The notes beneath the pieces were generated by a model that did no database searches, was not told the DNA's origin, and was given only the letters and a program-made list of their open reading frames with translations. A stretch of DNA of 64,000 nt, taken from assembly GCF_001761485.1 (NCBI RefSeq), contig NC_090770.1, forward strand, positions 248,001 to 312,000, written 5' to 3'. Positions 1 through 8,842 of the stretch are shown piece by piece (position 1 is the first letter of the stretch; every line of letters starts with the position of its first letter). The DNA is from Yarrowia lipolytica (lineage: Eukaryota > Ascomycota > Dipodascomycetes > Dipodascales). The position numbers and the translations under genes were made by a program.

Positions 1-1
1 T

Positions 2-982
2 CTGGTCGACTCCGACTACAACCATGCATTATTTGTGACGGGCAACCTGACAACCGATCCCCAGAACGCCACATCGGACCATTACATTGTTGATATCAAA
101 AACGCCATCTACGACATTACTGCGTTCCCCATGGAGAACGAAATGCAGCTGTGGTGGCTCTCCAACTCGTATTGTGCCATCCAAAAGGGCCCATCTGTGC
201 TCAACTCGGGTAACTGCGATGTTTCGTACACCCGGCGAGGTCTCGGACATTACTACAAGCAGCAATTTTTCATGAAGGGGCTGAACAACTCTACCCCCTA
301 CCTTGCTGTGCTAACCAAACCCAACTCAAACACGCCAGGAGGCACCGTTTACGACCAAGTGTGGTTCTCCTCCAAGACATCAGACAATTGCCAGCTGGTC
401 TACGATTTGGACTTTTGCTCTGATGTGGCGTACGCGGTTCCAGGAAACTCGTCCATGGTGGACTCACAGGAACTAGCTAAATTATACGACGATAACGCCT
501 CCAAATGGTGGCAAAACTTCACCTACTCACAACAGATTGTCGCCTGTAACGCGTCGCTGGACTCGAGATACTCCATTCTCAAGTCGTGCGACGACTGTGC
601 TGACTCATACAAGCAGTGGCTTTGTGCCGTGACCATTCCTCGGTGTGCGGACTGGTCCAACAACGCAACCTATTTACAAGAACGGCCTCCTGGCACTTCA
701 CGAAACGCCCTCATTGATCGCGTTCTCAAGCCCGGACGGTACAAGGAGATCCTGCCGTGTCTGGACCTGTGTCAGAAGATTGTGCAGGACTGTGACGCTT
801 CTTTGGGCTTCCAGTGTCCCAAACAGCATCGAAATAGAGAGCTCAGTTACGGGCTGCGATCAGACGACGGAGATATCACATGCTCGTATCTTGGAGCAGT
901 CTACTTTCTGGACGGCGCGCGAGCAGTGACGCTGTCCGTCGCCCTGATGGCAGTGTCGTTCCTGTTTGTGGTCTTGTGGTAG
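2..982 (+). CDS. MID1: Mid1-type stretch-activated Ca2+ channel subunit, C-terminal part
   Basis: This is the C-terminal part of the plasma-membrane Mid1 subunit, which works with Cch1 in high-affinity calcium influx. The reading frame is open to the left edge, so the gene starts outside the window. The visible part is extracellular in style: many N-glycosylation sequons (NLT, NSS, NAS, NAT) and a cysteine-rich C-terminal region with CDDCADSYKQWLCAVTIPRC followed by CLDLCQKIVQDC, the signature of the fungal Mid1 family. It ends in a hydrophobic stretch (last ~20 residues, VTLSVALMAVSFLFVVLW), consistent with a membrane or GPI-type anchor signal. The family call rests on cysteine spacing and remembered Mid1 sequences. 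A GTG at 35 opens the ATG-less visible frame but is not the true start. Confidence 0.85.
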   Translation: MVDSDYNHALFVTGNLTTDPQNATSDHYIVDIKNAIYDITAFPMENEMQLWWLSNSYCAIQKGPSVLNSGNCDVSYTRRGLGHYYKQQFFMKGLNNSTPYLAVLTKPNSNTPGGTVYDQVWFSSKTSDNCQLVYDLDFCSDVAYAVPGNSSMVDSQELAKLYDDNASKWWQNFTYSQQIVACNASLDSRYSILKSCDDCADSYKQWLCAVTIPRCADWSNNATYLQERPPGTSRNALIDRVLKPGRYKEILPCLDLCQKIVQDCDASLGFQCPKQHRNRELSYGLRSDDGDITCSYLGAVYFLDGARAVTLSVALMAVSFLFVVLW

Positions 983-1903
983 CATAGATTTATAGATGGA
1001 GTTCAAGACTTCCAGGCAATACATTTAGATATATGGTGTGGGCGACAATGTAGAGCAGGACAAACGAGCCAAAGGGCCGCTGCACGAGTCCGCCTGGGAA
1101 GCTACCGTTTGTCGGAGATTGAGAAAGCTGTTCAGGATACCTTAGCGAGTTCTTAGGAACACTATGTGCTATACATACGATAGCTACAGTCTACTATACA
1201 GCGACTCGATTCTGTACAGCGACTAGATTCTGTACAGCGACTCGACTTGATTCCGTAAAGCGACTCGCTTCATTCACAGATCCAAGACGGAAAACAATTT
1301 CAGATACTTTTATACGACGGTGGAGTACAAGTATATGTGCTGGAACATTTCTTCTCACCGGAGTGCAACCAATCTGTAGACAATGTTCATCTTCGAGTGC
1401 AGTATTCGTTCCCAGTGTATGTACTGTACACTGTAGGTACAGTGCCTACTTGTACAGGCCGCCGTACCACAGTGTACAACCTGTAAGACGCTGTACGTAG
1501 TCCAATACTCGAATTCTATATCACATAGACATTGACCACCAATCCTTGCTCCATCTCCTTCTCATCTTAGACCTAATCTCAGTGGATACCAAGCAAGCTA
1601 TTGCTGTATCTGACAGACACAGCAATAGCTCATCTCCTGCAATATTTCTGTGACCAACAGTGCCGATCTGCTCTCAATCCCCCCTCAAATACACCGATAC
1701 CACCATATCTACGCCTCGCCACCAAAAAATATCAACATATAGGCCCCCTTGAAGTTGCTCGATTTGCCACCCTAAATGCAGTCCCAGCCCATTTTCTCCC
1801 ATTTCTGGCCTAAATTATCCAAACTCAAAATAATACGAAAGCTGCATAACCACCGATAATCTATCTCGCCCCACACAACTAACACATCTACACCTTCCAC
1901 GAC
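983..1903. other. Intergenic region, no gene seen
   Basis: This 0.9 kb lies between the MID1 stop and the SDHAF4-like start. It contains a short 18-bp tandem repeat (1197-1277) and a GTAC/GTACAG-rich patch around 1415-1500. The 70-codon frame at 1601 has no coding character. The last ~150 bases are a pyrimidine- and CA-rich leader typical of a Yarrowia promoter. Confidence 0.6.
1197..1277. repeat. 18-bp direct repeat, about 3-4 degenerate copies
   Basis: Copies begin at 1197, 1215, 1233 and 1256. The first two share tacagcgactMgattctg with a single difference. The third is stretched by 5 bases and the fourth is divergent. It is a small non-coding minisatellite downstream of MID1. Confidence 0.8.
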
Positions 1904-2278
1904 ATGCTGCGACTCACACGAGCCTTTTCCACCTCGCTACGACGGGCCAATCACCAGTTCGGATCGCTCGGACCCATGTCGGCGCCTCCCAGACTACCCA
2001 AGGAGCAACAGGAGGAGTTTGAACGTCTCCAGAAGGCGGCAAGCACCTCTTCGGCGTTTGCCGATCTTATGACTGACGAGGACAAGGCCGCTCTGGACGC
2101 CGACATCGGACCCACGCTTTCGTCCAAGGGCCCTGAACTCATGCATCCCGAACAGCGACGACGATACGACGAGTTTGAGGGAGATCGAAACCCCAAGACT
2201 GGCGAGATCGGAGGCCCCAAGCAGGACCCTCTTAAGCATGGAGATTACTCCTTCAACGGACGATGCACGGATTTTTAA
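1904..2278 (+). CDS. SDH8: SDHAF4-type succinate dehydrogenase assembly factor (Sdh8)
   Basis: This is a 124-residue mitochondrial protein. Residues 1 to about 30 (MLRLTRAFSTSLRRA) form a basic, Ser/Thr-rich presequence without acidic residues. The conserved part is the extreme C terminus: GGPKQDPLKHGDYSFNGRCTDF carries the GGP..DP...GDYs.nGR..DF pattern that defines the SDHAF4/DUF1674 family. Members of this family bind newly flavinylated Sdh1 in the matrix, protect it from oxidative damage and help join it to Sdh2. Family members are small like this one. It is a single-exon gene with a compact spacing to the convergent NUP82-like gene (about 200 bp). The motif match makes the family call strong; the chaperone role is known from homologues, not shown here. 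Confidence 0.88.
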   Translation: MLRLTRAFSTSLRRANHQFGSLGPMSAPPRLPKEQQEEFERLQKAASTSSAFADLMTDEDKAALDADIGPTLSSKGPELMHPEQRRRYDEFEGDRNPKTGEIGGPKQDPLKHGDYSFNGRCTDF

Positions 2279-2481
2279 AGAACATCTAGTGCTACAGCAA
2301 CTGTCAGCAACGCTCTCACCAGCAACAAATTGTGTATTCAATAGATTTTATGTCATATCACTAAGTACAGTAGTTACTTAACAAAAGCTAAAAAATCAAA
2401 CCGGACTTACTTGCACTCGTGCTTACACCTCTCTCCGTTCCACTCTCAAACCCGTTACATTACACACAATAAAATTATTCA

Positions 2482-5400
2482 TTACTTTTCCTCCTTGGCC
2501 TTCAGAACCGCCAGCAGGGTCTGACTCTTGTGCAACAACTGCTCGAGCTTTTTCTTGGTCTGCTCGGCTACCCTATCCTCCTCCTCAAGCATGAAACTCG
2601 TTCGAGATAGCTCAGCCCGAGTAATACCCTGGATCGCATCCACAGAGTTGGACGACGTGTTGGCGTCTCTGGTGAAGCTGGCTATCTGCTTCGCCTGAGT
2701 CTGCGCCTGCTTGGTCTGCTTCTCAAACTCGGGCAGCTTGTTCTTGAGCCGGTTCAATTCGACATGCCACTTGCGCTCGGCATCCGACAGAGGCAGCGAC
2801 TGTGATCGGTTCAAGTCGGTCAGCAACTTGTCGAACCTCTTCTCATGATCCTTCTGACGCGCAATGAGCTTCTTGAGAGACTCAAGCATGTCTGTATCAC
2901 CATAATGCTTATACAGCTTCTCAAACCGAGATTTGACAGCCTCCAAGTCAACCAGTTGCCGTCGCAACTCACTCTTCTGCATAGTTAGGCGTCTCTCCAT
3001 CAGGATGGTGACCTCCTCCATCTTCAGATTTTCTCTCGAGAAATGGTTAGCAATCTGAGTGAACACCTGGACCATGTCAGGATGCTCGCGCAACTTCTCC
3101 GACATGGAGAAGGATAAATTCTCAGGTAGATCGGGCCTAATCTTGACAGAGTTGATCTTGTGGATGATCTCCGGTGAGACAGCACTGATCAGACCAGCTC
3201 GCTTGACGTGATCAGCCGCGACATTAACATTAAGTTCAGGAATAGAAGATGCCTTCTCCAACTCAGTAGCCGAAAGAGAAAGATCACCGTTCTCCGAAAC
3301 AGACAAATCACACTCGTAAACCTGGTCTGACACAAGGATGAGACGCTCTGTGAACGTAGAGACGCCGTAGTCGGGTGCAAGAGAAATGCGCACACGTGAC
3401 GAGCGTAGTTTGGTGTTTTGAAGCTGGCTTAACACCTGCATGTCCTGCTCGACGTAAGCTCCAGCAAGCTTTCTATACCAGTTTCGAGTATCGACCTGAG
3501 TGACGGAATCAGACGCTAACACATGAACAAGGCCATCGTGAAGACACTGAGACAGAACAGCAGCACTCTTCAGATCAATAGTCTCAAGAAGAACCATCTC
3601 CCGAAGGCCAAGCGCGTTGGAACCGTCTTCCTCCTCCTCCTCGTCAACCCAAATGTGATCAGGTGAATCCCACGAACACACAACAGGGCCTCCAGCGTAC
3701 ATAAGAATGTTGACTCTGCCAGACTCAAAGAGCTCTGCAAAAAGGGCGATTCCACGTGACTTGAGAGCAACCAGTTGCTTGGCAGTCTCCGTGTACATCT
3801 CCTTGGGGTAGGGAGACACCACAAAGGGACCTTGAAACTTGAGCTTGCCGTTTCCAAACGGAGCTTTGGGTTTGGTAACCTTCAGAGCTACCACATTTCC
3901 GTGTCGCACATCCTTGTTGGCCAAGGGAATCTGTCTCCATAGGTCATAACACCAGACCAGGTTGCCCTTGAACATCTTGGCTGTGGTGACACCCGGAGGA
4001 GGCAGACCCGAAGAAACCTTGGTGGTTTGCTCAAGGTAAACAGCCTGGTCCAAGATGCTCTTGATCTCAGTCTCGGTTAGAAGAGCGGAGGAAGGCATCC
4101 AAGGGGAGAGACAGAAGATGTCGCCATCCTCGTTGAGCAGATACAGAGTCAGGAGACCCATGGCCGCGGACGAATGGCCAAATGAGAAGGAAATTACCTC
4201 ACCAATGGTGTCGATTCGGTCATCCTCCTCAGCAAGCTCGAAAACGGACTTCTCAATGTTGCTCTCCAGCGAGACACCAAGAGAAATGACCTGATTATCG
4301 CCGGTAAGAATCTCAAGAGTAGCATCAGGGTCTGCGACAGGGTTCCACAGAACATAACGGACACACGAGGCCGAAATGTGCTTGGAAACATCTTGAACGG
4401 AAGATTTGGCGATGTCGGAGTCGTTAATTCGAACAACAGAGACGTTCTTTTCACCAACAACAGCCAGCAGAGTGCCCGAGGGGTTCAGCAGAATGTTGGA
4501 GATCGCGAATCCAACCGAGACAATCTTCTCACGTGTTTGAGCACCAGTGATATAGCTGTAATAGAGAGTATCGTTGATGGCTGTGAAAAGAAGGTTTCGC
4601 TTGAGAGCAGTTCGTTGACCAGGGGTGGTGAAAGAGGCATTGGGTGTCGACAAACTGGACTTCTGGGGGGCGTTAGATGCAGTGGAGAAACCTGGAGGGG
4701 CAGATCCGGCCCGGTCGCTAGACTTGGGAGCACCAAGTCCGCTGGAGCCAAAGCCGCCAGTCTTGGAGGCAGGAGCAGGAGAGGAAGGGGCTCCGAAACC
4801 GAATCCCCCAGTCTTCAGAGGAGGCGCAGCAGAAGAGGTGGCACCAAGTCCAGATCCAAATCCTCCAGGTGAAGGCTTGGGGGCGTCAGATGACGACTTG
4901 GCTCCAAATAGCGAAGAGGTAGTGTTGTTACCTGTGCCAGAACCAAGACTGAACGGTTTGGTCTCCGTCTTAGCATCAAGATTGAAAGAGGGAGCAGCTG
5001 TCTTACCAGCGTCGGGCTTGGCATTAAGATTAAACGACGGAGTGGCGGTCTTGTCTTCGGGCTTGGAAGAAAAGCTTACGACGGGCTTGGGGTCGGCCTT
5101 GGATCCAAAAGTGAAACCGCCAGACTTGTTATCGGTCTGGGTTCCGATAGAGAACAATGGGGCCGCAGGTTTGTCGTCCTCCTTCTTAGCTCCAAAGGAG
5201 AAAGACGCTGTAGCAGGCTTGTCGTCCTCCTTCTTCGGAGGAAGAGAAAAGGAAGGACCCGTGGGCTTCGTCTCGTCCTTCTGGGCACCGAGAGAGAAAG
5301 GGGTGGCAGTCTTTGTGTCGTCCTTCTTAGCACCCAGGTTAAAAGTGGGAGCAGAAGATGAAGTGGGGGCATTGGCACCAAAAGAAAGCGCTGGTTTGGA

Positions 5401-6690
5401 GTCAGTCATCTTTTCGTCCGCATTCTTAGTACCACCAGAAGACAGAGGAGGCTTGTCCTCCTTCTTGTCATCCTCCTTCTTAGCACCGAAGGAGAACGCA
5501 GAAGGCTTATCCTCTGTTTTGGCTCCAAACGACAACGCGGGCTTCCCGTCCTTCTTATCCTCATTCTTGACACCAAATGAGAAAGCAGGCTTCTCGTCCT
5601 GCTTTTCACCCTCCTTCTTGGTACCGAATGACAACGCGGGCTTCTCGTCCTTCTTTACATCCTCCTTCTTGACACCAAATGAGAAAGCAGGCTTATCGTC
5701 CTTTTTGTCCTCCTTTACATCCAAAGACGGAGCCGTCTTGTCTTCATTCTTGACACCAAACGAAAAAGCAGAGGGCTTATCATCTTTCTTGGCCTTCTCC
5801 GGCTTAGTCTCCTTGTCGTCCTTCTTGTCCTCGGGCTTGGAACCGAATGCTCCAAAGGACAACGTGGGCTTTGAATCGTCCTTTCCCTTTTCCTTCTCCT
5901 TCTCGGCTGCAAAGCTGAAGCTGCCAGTAGCAACACCAGAGGAAGATCCAATTCCAGAGCTAGAAGTGCCAAATCCAGAGGGAGAGCCAAATCCACCAGA
6001 CGACAGCTTGGGGAATCCTCCAGTAGCAGGCTTGTCGATGCTGGACGAACTGAACAGAGAGGGCTTCTCATCGTCCTTCTTGTCATTTCCCTTGTCGTTG
6101 TCTTTCTTGGTTCCAAATGAGAATCCAGAAGGCTTGTCCTTACTGTCCTCAGTCTTGTCCTCCTTCTTCACACCAAAACCAGTGAAAGCCGGCTTGTCGG
6201 ACTGATCTCCCAAATTGAACCCTCCAAACGTAGGCTTGTCGGTGCTAGACTTGTGGACCGAATCCTTGGGTGTATCGAACAGAGAGGCCTTGGGTTTGGC
6301 CGGGGTGTCAAACAGGCTTGGTTTTGTGTCCTTCTTGTCGGAGTCGCCATCCTTGGGCTCCGCGGGTTTGGCGAACGAGAATCCGCCGCTCCCGAAGGCC
6401 GGTTTGGCCTCTGTGTCTGTTGTTTTTGTGTGTGTATTGTCCGAGTTTGAGTCCTCCTTCATGTCGTCAGACTTGGCGGTAGTGGCACCAAAGTTGAATT
6501 GCGGCTTCTGACCAAATGCGAAGGTCGGCGCCGCTCCTTTCTGGGGCTTTTCGCCGTCACCAGCGTTCGAATTGGACATGTCGATGGAATGTGACGAGGT
6601 AGCACTGTCGATGTTTTGAACTTGATTTTTGGGGCCCTGCATTACGAGGTTATTTTCCTGTATGCATCTTACTGCCAACTGAAAGAGCAT
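2482..6690 (-). CDS. NUP82: NUP82-like nucleoporin with a large N-terminal FG-repeat domain
   Basis: A single uninterrupted 1402-codon frame. Residues ~50-690 are FG-repeat sequence (FSFG, LSFG, GFG) with K/D/E-rich spacers, very like the FSFG repeats of Nsp1. From ~690 the protein matches Nup82: a beta-propeller with GDIFCLSPWMPSSALLTETE and KFQGPFVVSPYPKEMY, which align with yeast Nup82 GDIFAFYPFLPSVLLLNEKD and KVQGPFTINPFPGELY. Residues ~1205-1400 are coiled coil. The Nup82-like part alone (~712 residues) equals the full length of S. cerevisiae Nup82 (713), so the FG domain is an addition. Nup82 anchors the Nup159-Nsp1 mRNA-export platform on the cytoplasmic pore face. The start is uncertain: Met1 (6690), Met17 (6642) or Met38 are possible, and Met17 looks more natural than the hydrophobic leader before it. 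Confidence 0.85.
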   Translation of the reverse strand: MLFQLAVRCIQENNLVMQGPKNQVQNIDSATSSHSIDMSNSNAGDGEKPQKGAAPTFAFGQKPQFNFGATTAKSDDMKEDSNSDNTHTKTTDTEAKPAFGSGGFSFAKPAEPKDGDSDKKDTKPSLFDTPAKPKASLFDTPKDSVHKSSTDKPTFGGFNLGDQSDKPAFTGFGVKKEDKTEDSKDKPSGFSFGTKKDNDKGNDKKDDEKPSLFSSSSIDKPATGGFPKLSSGGFGSPSGFGTSSSGIGSSSGVATGSFSFAAEKEKEKGKDDSKPTLSFGAFGSKPEDKKDDKETKPEKAKKDDKPSAFSFGVKNEDKTAPSLDVKEDKKDDKPAFSFGVKKEDVKKDEKPALSFGTKKEGEKQDEKPAFSFGVKNEDKKDGKPALSFGAKTEDKPSAFSFGAKKEDDKKEDKPPLSSGGTKNADEKMTDSKPALSFGANAPTSSSAPTFNLGAKKDDTKTATPFSLGAQKDETKPTGPSFSLPPKKEDDKPATASFSFGAKKEDDKPAAPLFSIGTQTDNKSGGFTFGSKADPKPVVSFSSKPEDKTATPSFNLNAKPDAGKTAAPSFNLDAKTETKPFSLGSGTGNNTTSSLFGAKSSSDAPKPSPGGFGSGLGATSSAAPPLKTGGFGFGAPSSPAPASKTGGFGSSGLGAPKSSDRAGSAPPGFSTASNAPQKSSLSTPNASFTTPGQRTALKRNLLFTAINDTLYYSYITGAQTREKIVSVGFAISNILLNPSGTLLAVVGEKNVSVVRINDSDIAKSSVQDVSKHISASCVRYVLWNPVADPDATLEILTGDNQVISLGVSLESNIEKSVFELAEEDDRIDTIGEVISFSFGHSSAAMGLLTLYLLNEDGDIFCLSPWMPSSALLTETEIKSILDQAVYLEQTTKVSSGLPPPGVTTAKMFKGNLVWCYDLWRQIPLANKDVRHGNVVALKVTKPKAPFGNGKLKFQGPFVVSPYPKEMYTETAKQLVALKSRGIALFAELFESGRVNILMYAGGPVVCSWDSPDHIWVDEEEEEDGSNALGLREMVLLETIDLKSAAVLSQCLHDGLVHVLASDSVTQVDTRNWYRKLAGAYVEQDMQVLSQLQNTKLRSSRVRISLAPDYGVSTFTERLILVSDQVYECDLSVSENGDLSLSATELEKASSIPELNVNVAADHVKRAGLISAVSPEIIHKINSVKIRPDLPENLSFSMSEKLREHPDMVQVFTQIANHFSRENLKMEEVTILMERRLTMQKSELRRQLVDLEAVKSRFEKLYKHYGDTDMLESLKKLIARQKDHEKRFDKLLTDLNRSQSLPLSDAERKWHVELNRLKNKLPEFEKQTKQAQTQAKQIASFTRDANTSSNSVDAIQGITRAELSRTSFMLEEEDRVAEQTKKKLEQLLHKSQTLLAVLKAKEEK
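4625..6530 (-). repeat. FG-repeat coding region (six FSFG and four LSFG cores plus GFG/FG variants)
   Basis: Coding minisatellite-like region inside the nucleoporin gene. On the protein, units of about 15-20 residues alternate a hydrophobic FSFG or LSFG core with a charged spacer rich in K, D and E (for example AFSFGVKKED). At the DNA level the units are diverged enough that no exact long repeats remain. The strong codon bias makes a 526-codon open frame on the opposite strand, which is not a gene. Confidence 0.85.
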
Positions 6691-7246
6691 TGTAGATCGC
6701 TACGAGTGCGAGTCCAAGGGCCAAAATGACTGACATAAATCTGAAAAAAAAAGTCTCAATTCGTTCCTGGACCGCCCCCCAACTTGCCCCATGCGATGTA
6801 ATTGAACCTCTCGGCGCCGTCTAATCGCAGCAACGTGCAAGTCCAACCACCCCCCACCGTCTAAAGAAGCAACTACAAGACCCTGGATAATGATGTCTTC
6901 AAAAAAGCTCCCAAAATCGCCTAATTTGCGTATATATATACTCCATACTGTAATATGCGACTGTAAAAACGATAATGGGTACTTTGCTGCAGTTACAGTT
7001 CCAACACTGCCTCTTTGTCGACCTTTTGCAGCCCCGTTGGTGTCCTACTACTCAAATATTTTTTTCAAATATTTAGTTGACTTAATTTCTCTTCTCCAAC
7101 TAAAGCTAACCAATTACCCTCCCAAAAGAGCCTTCTTCAAGTACTGCACGGTACTTTTCCTACATCAAAAATTCTGCACTCCCGTCAACAAAGTTTCAGA
7201 CTATCGTGATCTTTTTTTCGAAATGAAATTCAGCTAATTCACACAC
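6691..7246. promoter_or_regulatory. Divergent intergenic region between NUP82-like and 7247 gene
   Basis: 556 bases separating two divergently transcribed genes, so it should hold both promoters. It contains a TATATATATA-rich stretch near 6930 and long pyrimidine tracts just upstream of 7247. The 115-codon frame at 6890 shows no coding character. No other feature was seen. Confidence 0.5.
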
Positions 7247-7698
7247 ATGGAGCTCACAGACGAACTGGCGGCAATCTCCATCGACACAGAGCCCCGCAAG
7301 GTGCTCAACGAGGCGCCCAAAAAGGGCAAGGGCAAAGTCCGAAAGGGACAGAGCGCGGAGGAGTACCAGAGACAGGTGGATCTGTACACCTCGGGGCCTC
7401 CCGTTCAGACCTTGACAGTGAGTACCTCCACAGCTCACCAAATCACTTACATTGGTTCCTTCCACTAACACAGTCAATCCTGGAAAGAGACTACAGCAAC
7501 ATCGACGGCATGGACCGACTCGACAGACATGCTGTACGACATGCTGCGGAACGGGCTTACTTCCTGAAAAAGTACGCGGAATGTATCAAGGTGGTGGACG
7601 ACAGCAAGTTGCTGGAGAGTCCCGAAGTGGAAAAGAAACACGCCCGAGACGTTTACGAGATTCGTGTGGTCTACGACTCGGCCAAGTCTCTTGTATAA
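7247..7698 (+). CDS. Small protein of unknown function, two exons
   Basis: Exon 1 is 7247-7417 (57 codons) and exon 2 is 7474-7698. The 56-bp intron 7418-7473 has a GTGAGT donor and a CACTAACACAG acceptor, exactly the Yarrowia pattern, and is phase 0. The spliced protein has 131 residues. The N-terminal third is polar (KKGKGKVRKGQ). The C-terminal two thirds is helical, with HAVRHAAERAYFLKKYAECI resembling one or two TPR-like helical hairpins, a pairing of small residues and aromatics. I do not recognise the family and propose no function. The splice makes the downstream frame continuous, which is good evidence that the gene is real. It converges on POP7 with 56 bases between stops. Confidence 0.75.
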
Positions 7699-7754
7699 AT
7701 ATTTATTAATGCTATCCCTATTCAACAACACAACGCTAGTGATCCGTGGTCCCA

Positions 7755-8192
7755 TCACTGATCCCTTTGATATACGCGCACCTCAATGGTACTGATTATC
7801 CGCTGTTGTTTGACAATCTCCTCATCGCTGTCCGACTCGTCGTCTCCATCCACCTCCATCTTCTCTGACGTCTCGTGAGCCACCTTGATCTCATCAAACA
7901 GAGTCGTTTGGCCCGTGAAGATATCCACCTTGTATCCCTCTTTCTGAAAGCGCAGCCCCAGGCTGATGGTCTTGTCCACGCACTTTCCCATGCCCATCAT
8001 TCGAATGTACTGGCGCCTGGGCTGCTTGCGACTGGGTTTTAGCAGCTTGGTCACCTTCTTGAGAGCAGACACAAAGGCCATTTTGCTGGACACATAGAAA
8101 CAGTCCTGCGACGCCTTTCCAACCAGTCTGATCGGCGCATGCTTCACTATCGTTCCCTCCACCCGAGTTCGCTTTTGTGCCGCTGGTGCCAT
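7755..8192 (-). CDS. POP7: RNase P/MRP subunit Pop7 (Rpp20-like, Alba fold)
   Basis: A 145-residue protein. Residues ~35-110 fit the Alba-like Rpp20/Pop7 family: FYVSSKMAFVSALKKVTKLL (strand and helix 1), YIRMMGMGKCVDKTISLGLRF (helix 2 with the small-residue MGMGK turn that binds RNA in Alba proteins) and YKVDIFTGQTTLFDEI. In yeast Pop7 pairs with Pop6 on the P3 stem of the RNase P and RNase MRP RNAs, acting in tRNA 5' maturation and rRNA processing in the nucleus. The size agrees with S. cerevisiae Pop7 (140 residues). An acidic tail (DGDDESDSDEE) precedes a final beta-like segment. The ATG at 8192 is the only sensible start. Confidence 0.8.
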   Translation of the reverse strand: MAPAAQKRTRVEGTIVKHAPIRLVGKASQDCFYVSSKMAFVSALKKVTKLLKPSRKQPRRQYIRMMGMGKCVDKTISLGLRFQKEGYKVDIFTGQTTLFDEIKVAHETSEKMEVDGDDESDSDEEIVKQQRIISTIEVRVYQRDQ

Positions 8193-8842
8193 TGTTGTGT
8201 CAGAGATTGAATTATAAATTTCAGCAGATTATGCAGGTGTCGATAATTGTATTAGTCAGCTGAGCAGGGCCCAAGCAAGGCGCGAAGTTGCATCAGTTCA
8301 ACATATACAAGCGGTTTTTACAGGTCAAGGAGATGTATGAGCCGAAAGCAATGTTATGACCCTCTTTTAAGAGAGATTTTCGTTCCCACAGTGGAGATAT
8401 AGCAGAGTCGATCCGGACGAGTTATAATAGCCAAAATCAGGTGAACTTTGATAGGGCAATTTCGGCTTGGAAAGGATCCACCGTGGTATGATGATATCGT
8501 AATATCGTAGCTACCGTATTGAATAGTGCGAACAGTACGAACAGTACTCGTAGTTAGGTGAAAACGGAGAGCTATTAGCCTGGTACAGTACCTACAGTTC
8601 ATACTGCACCTACAACACACTGTAGATCCGTACTGGGAGCACTGTATGTACTGGGACTGTACGATATGAGAACCAGCAAAGAAGTTCCATTGCGGTATTA
8701 GTGGTATATTCCAACTGCTTACTAATATAAATGTCCCCTTGATCCTGTCTTCGCTATTCATTAAACATTTTCTATCAATACACACCTCTGCTATACACTC
8801 GTGATATGGACCCCTACCCCAATCACCTAACTCTTATCAGGC
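8193..8842. promoter_or_regulatory. Divergent intergenic region between POP7 and the cullin gene
   Basis: 650 bases holding both promoters. It has a GTAC-rich patch (about 8530-8670) with repeated agtacg/tacagta words. A CTAAC...TATCAG string lies just before the cullin ATG and resembles a 3' splice site, but no matching GTGAGT donor was found upstream, so no 5'-UTR intron is called. Confidence 0.5.

Noticed and set aside
4625-6205. 526-codon open frame on the plus strand opposite the FG repeats
   Set aside because: It mirrors the biased FG-repeat codons and has no domain; the minus-strand protein has clear Nup82 homology.
8820-8842. CTAACTCTTATCAG before the cullin ATG as a 3' splice site
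   Set aside because: No GTGAGT or GTAAGT donor in the preceding 600 bases.
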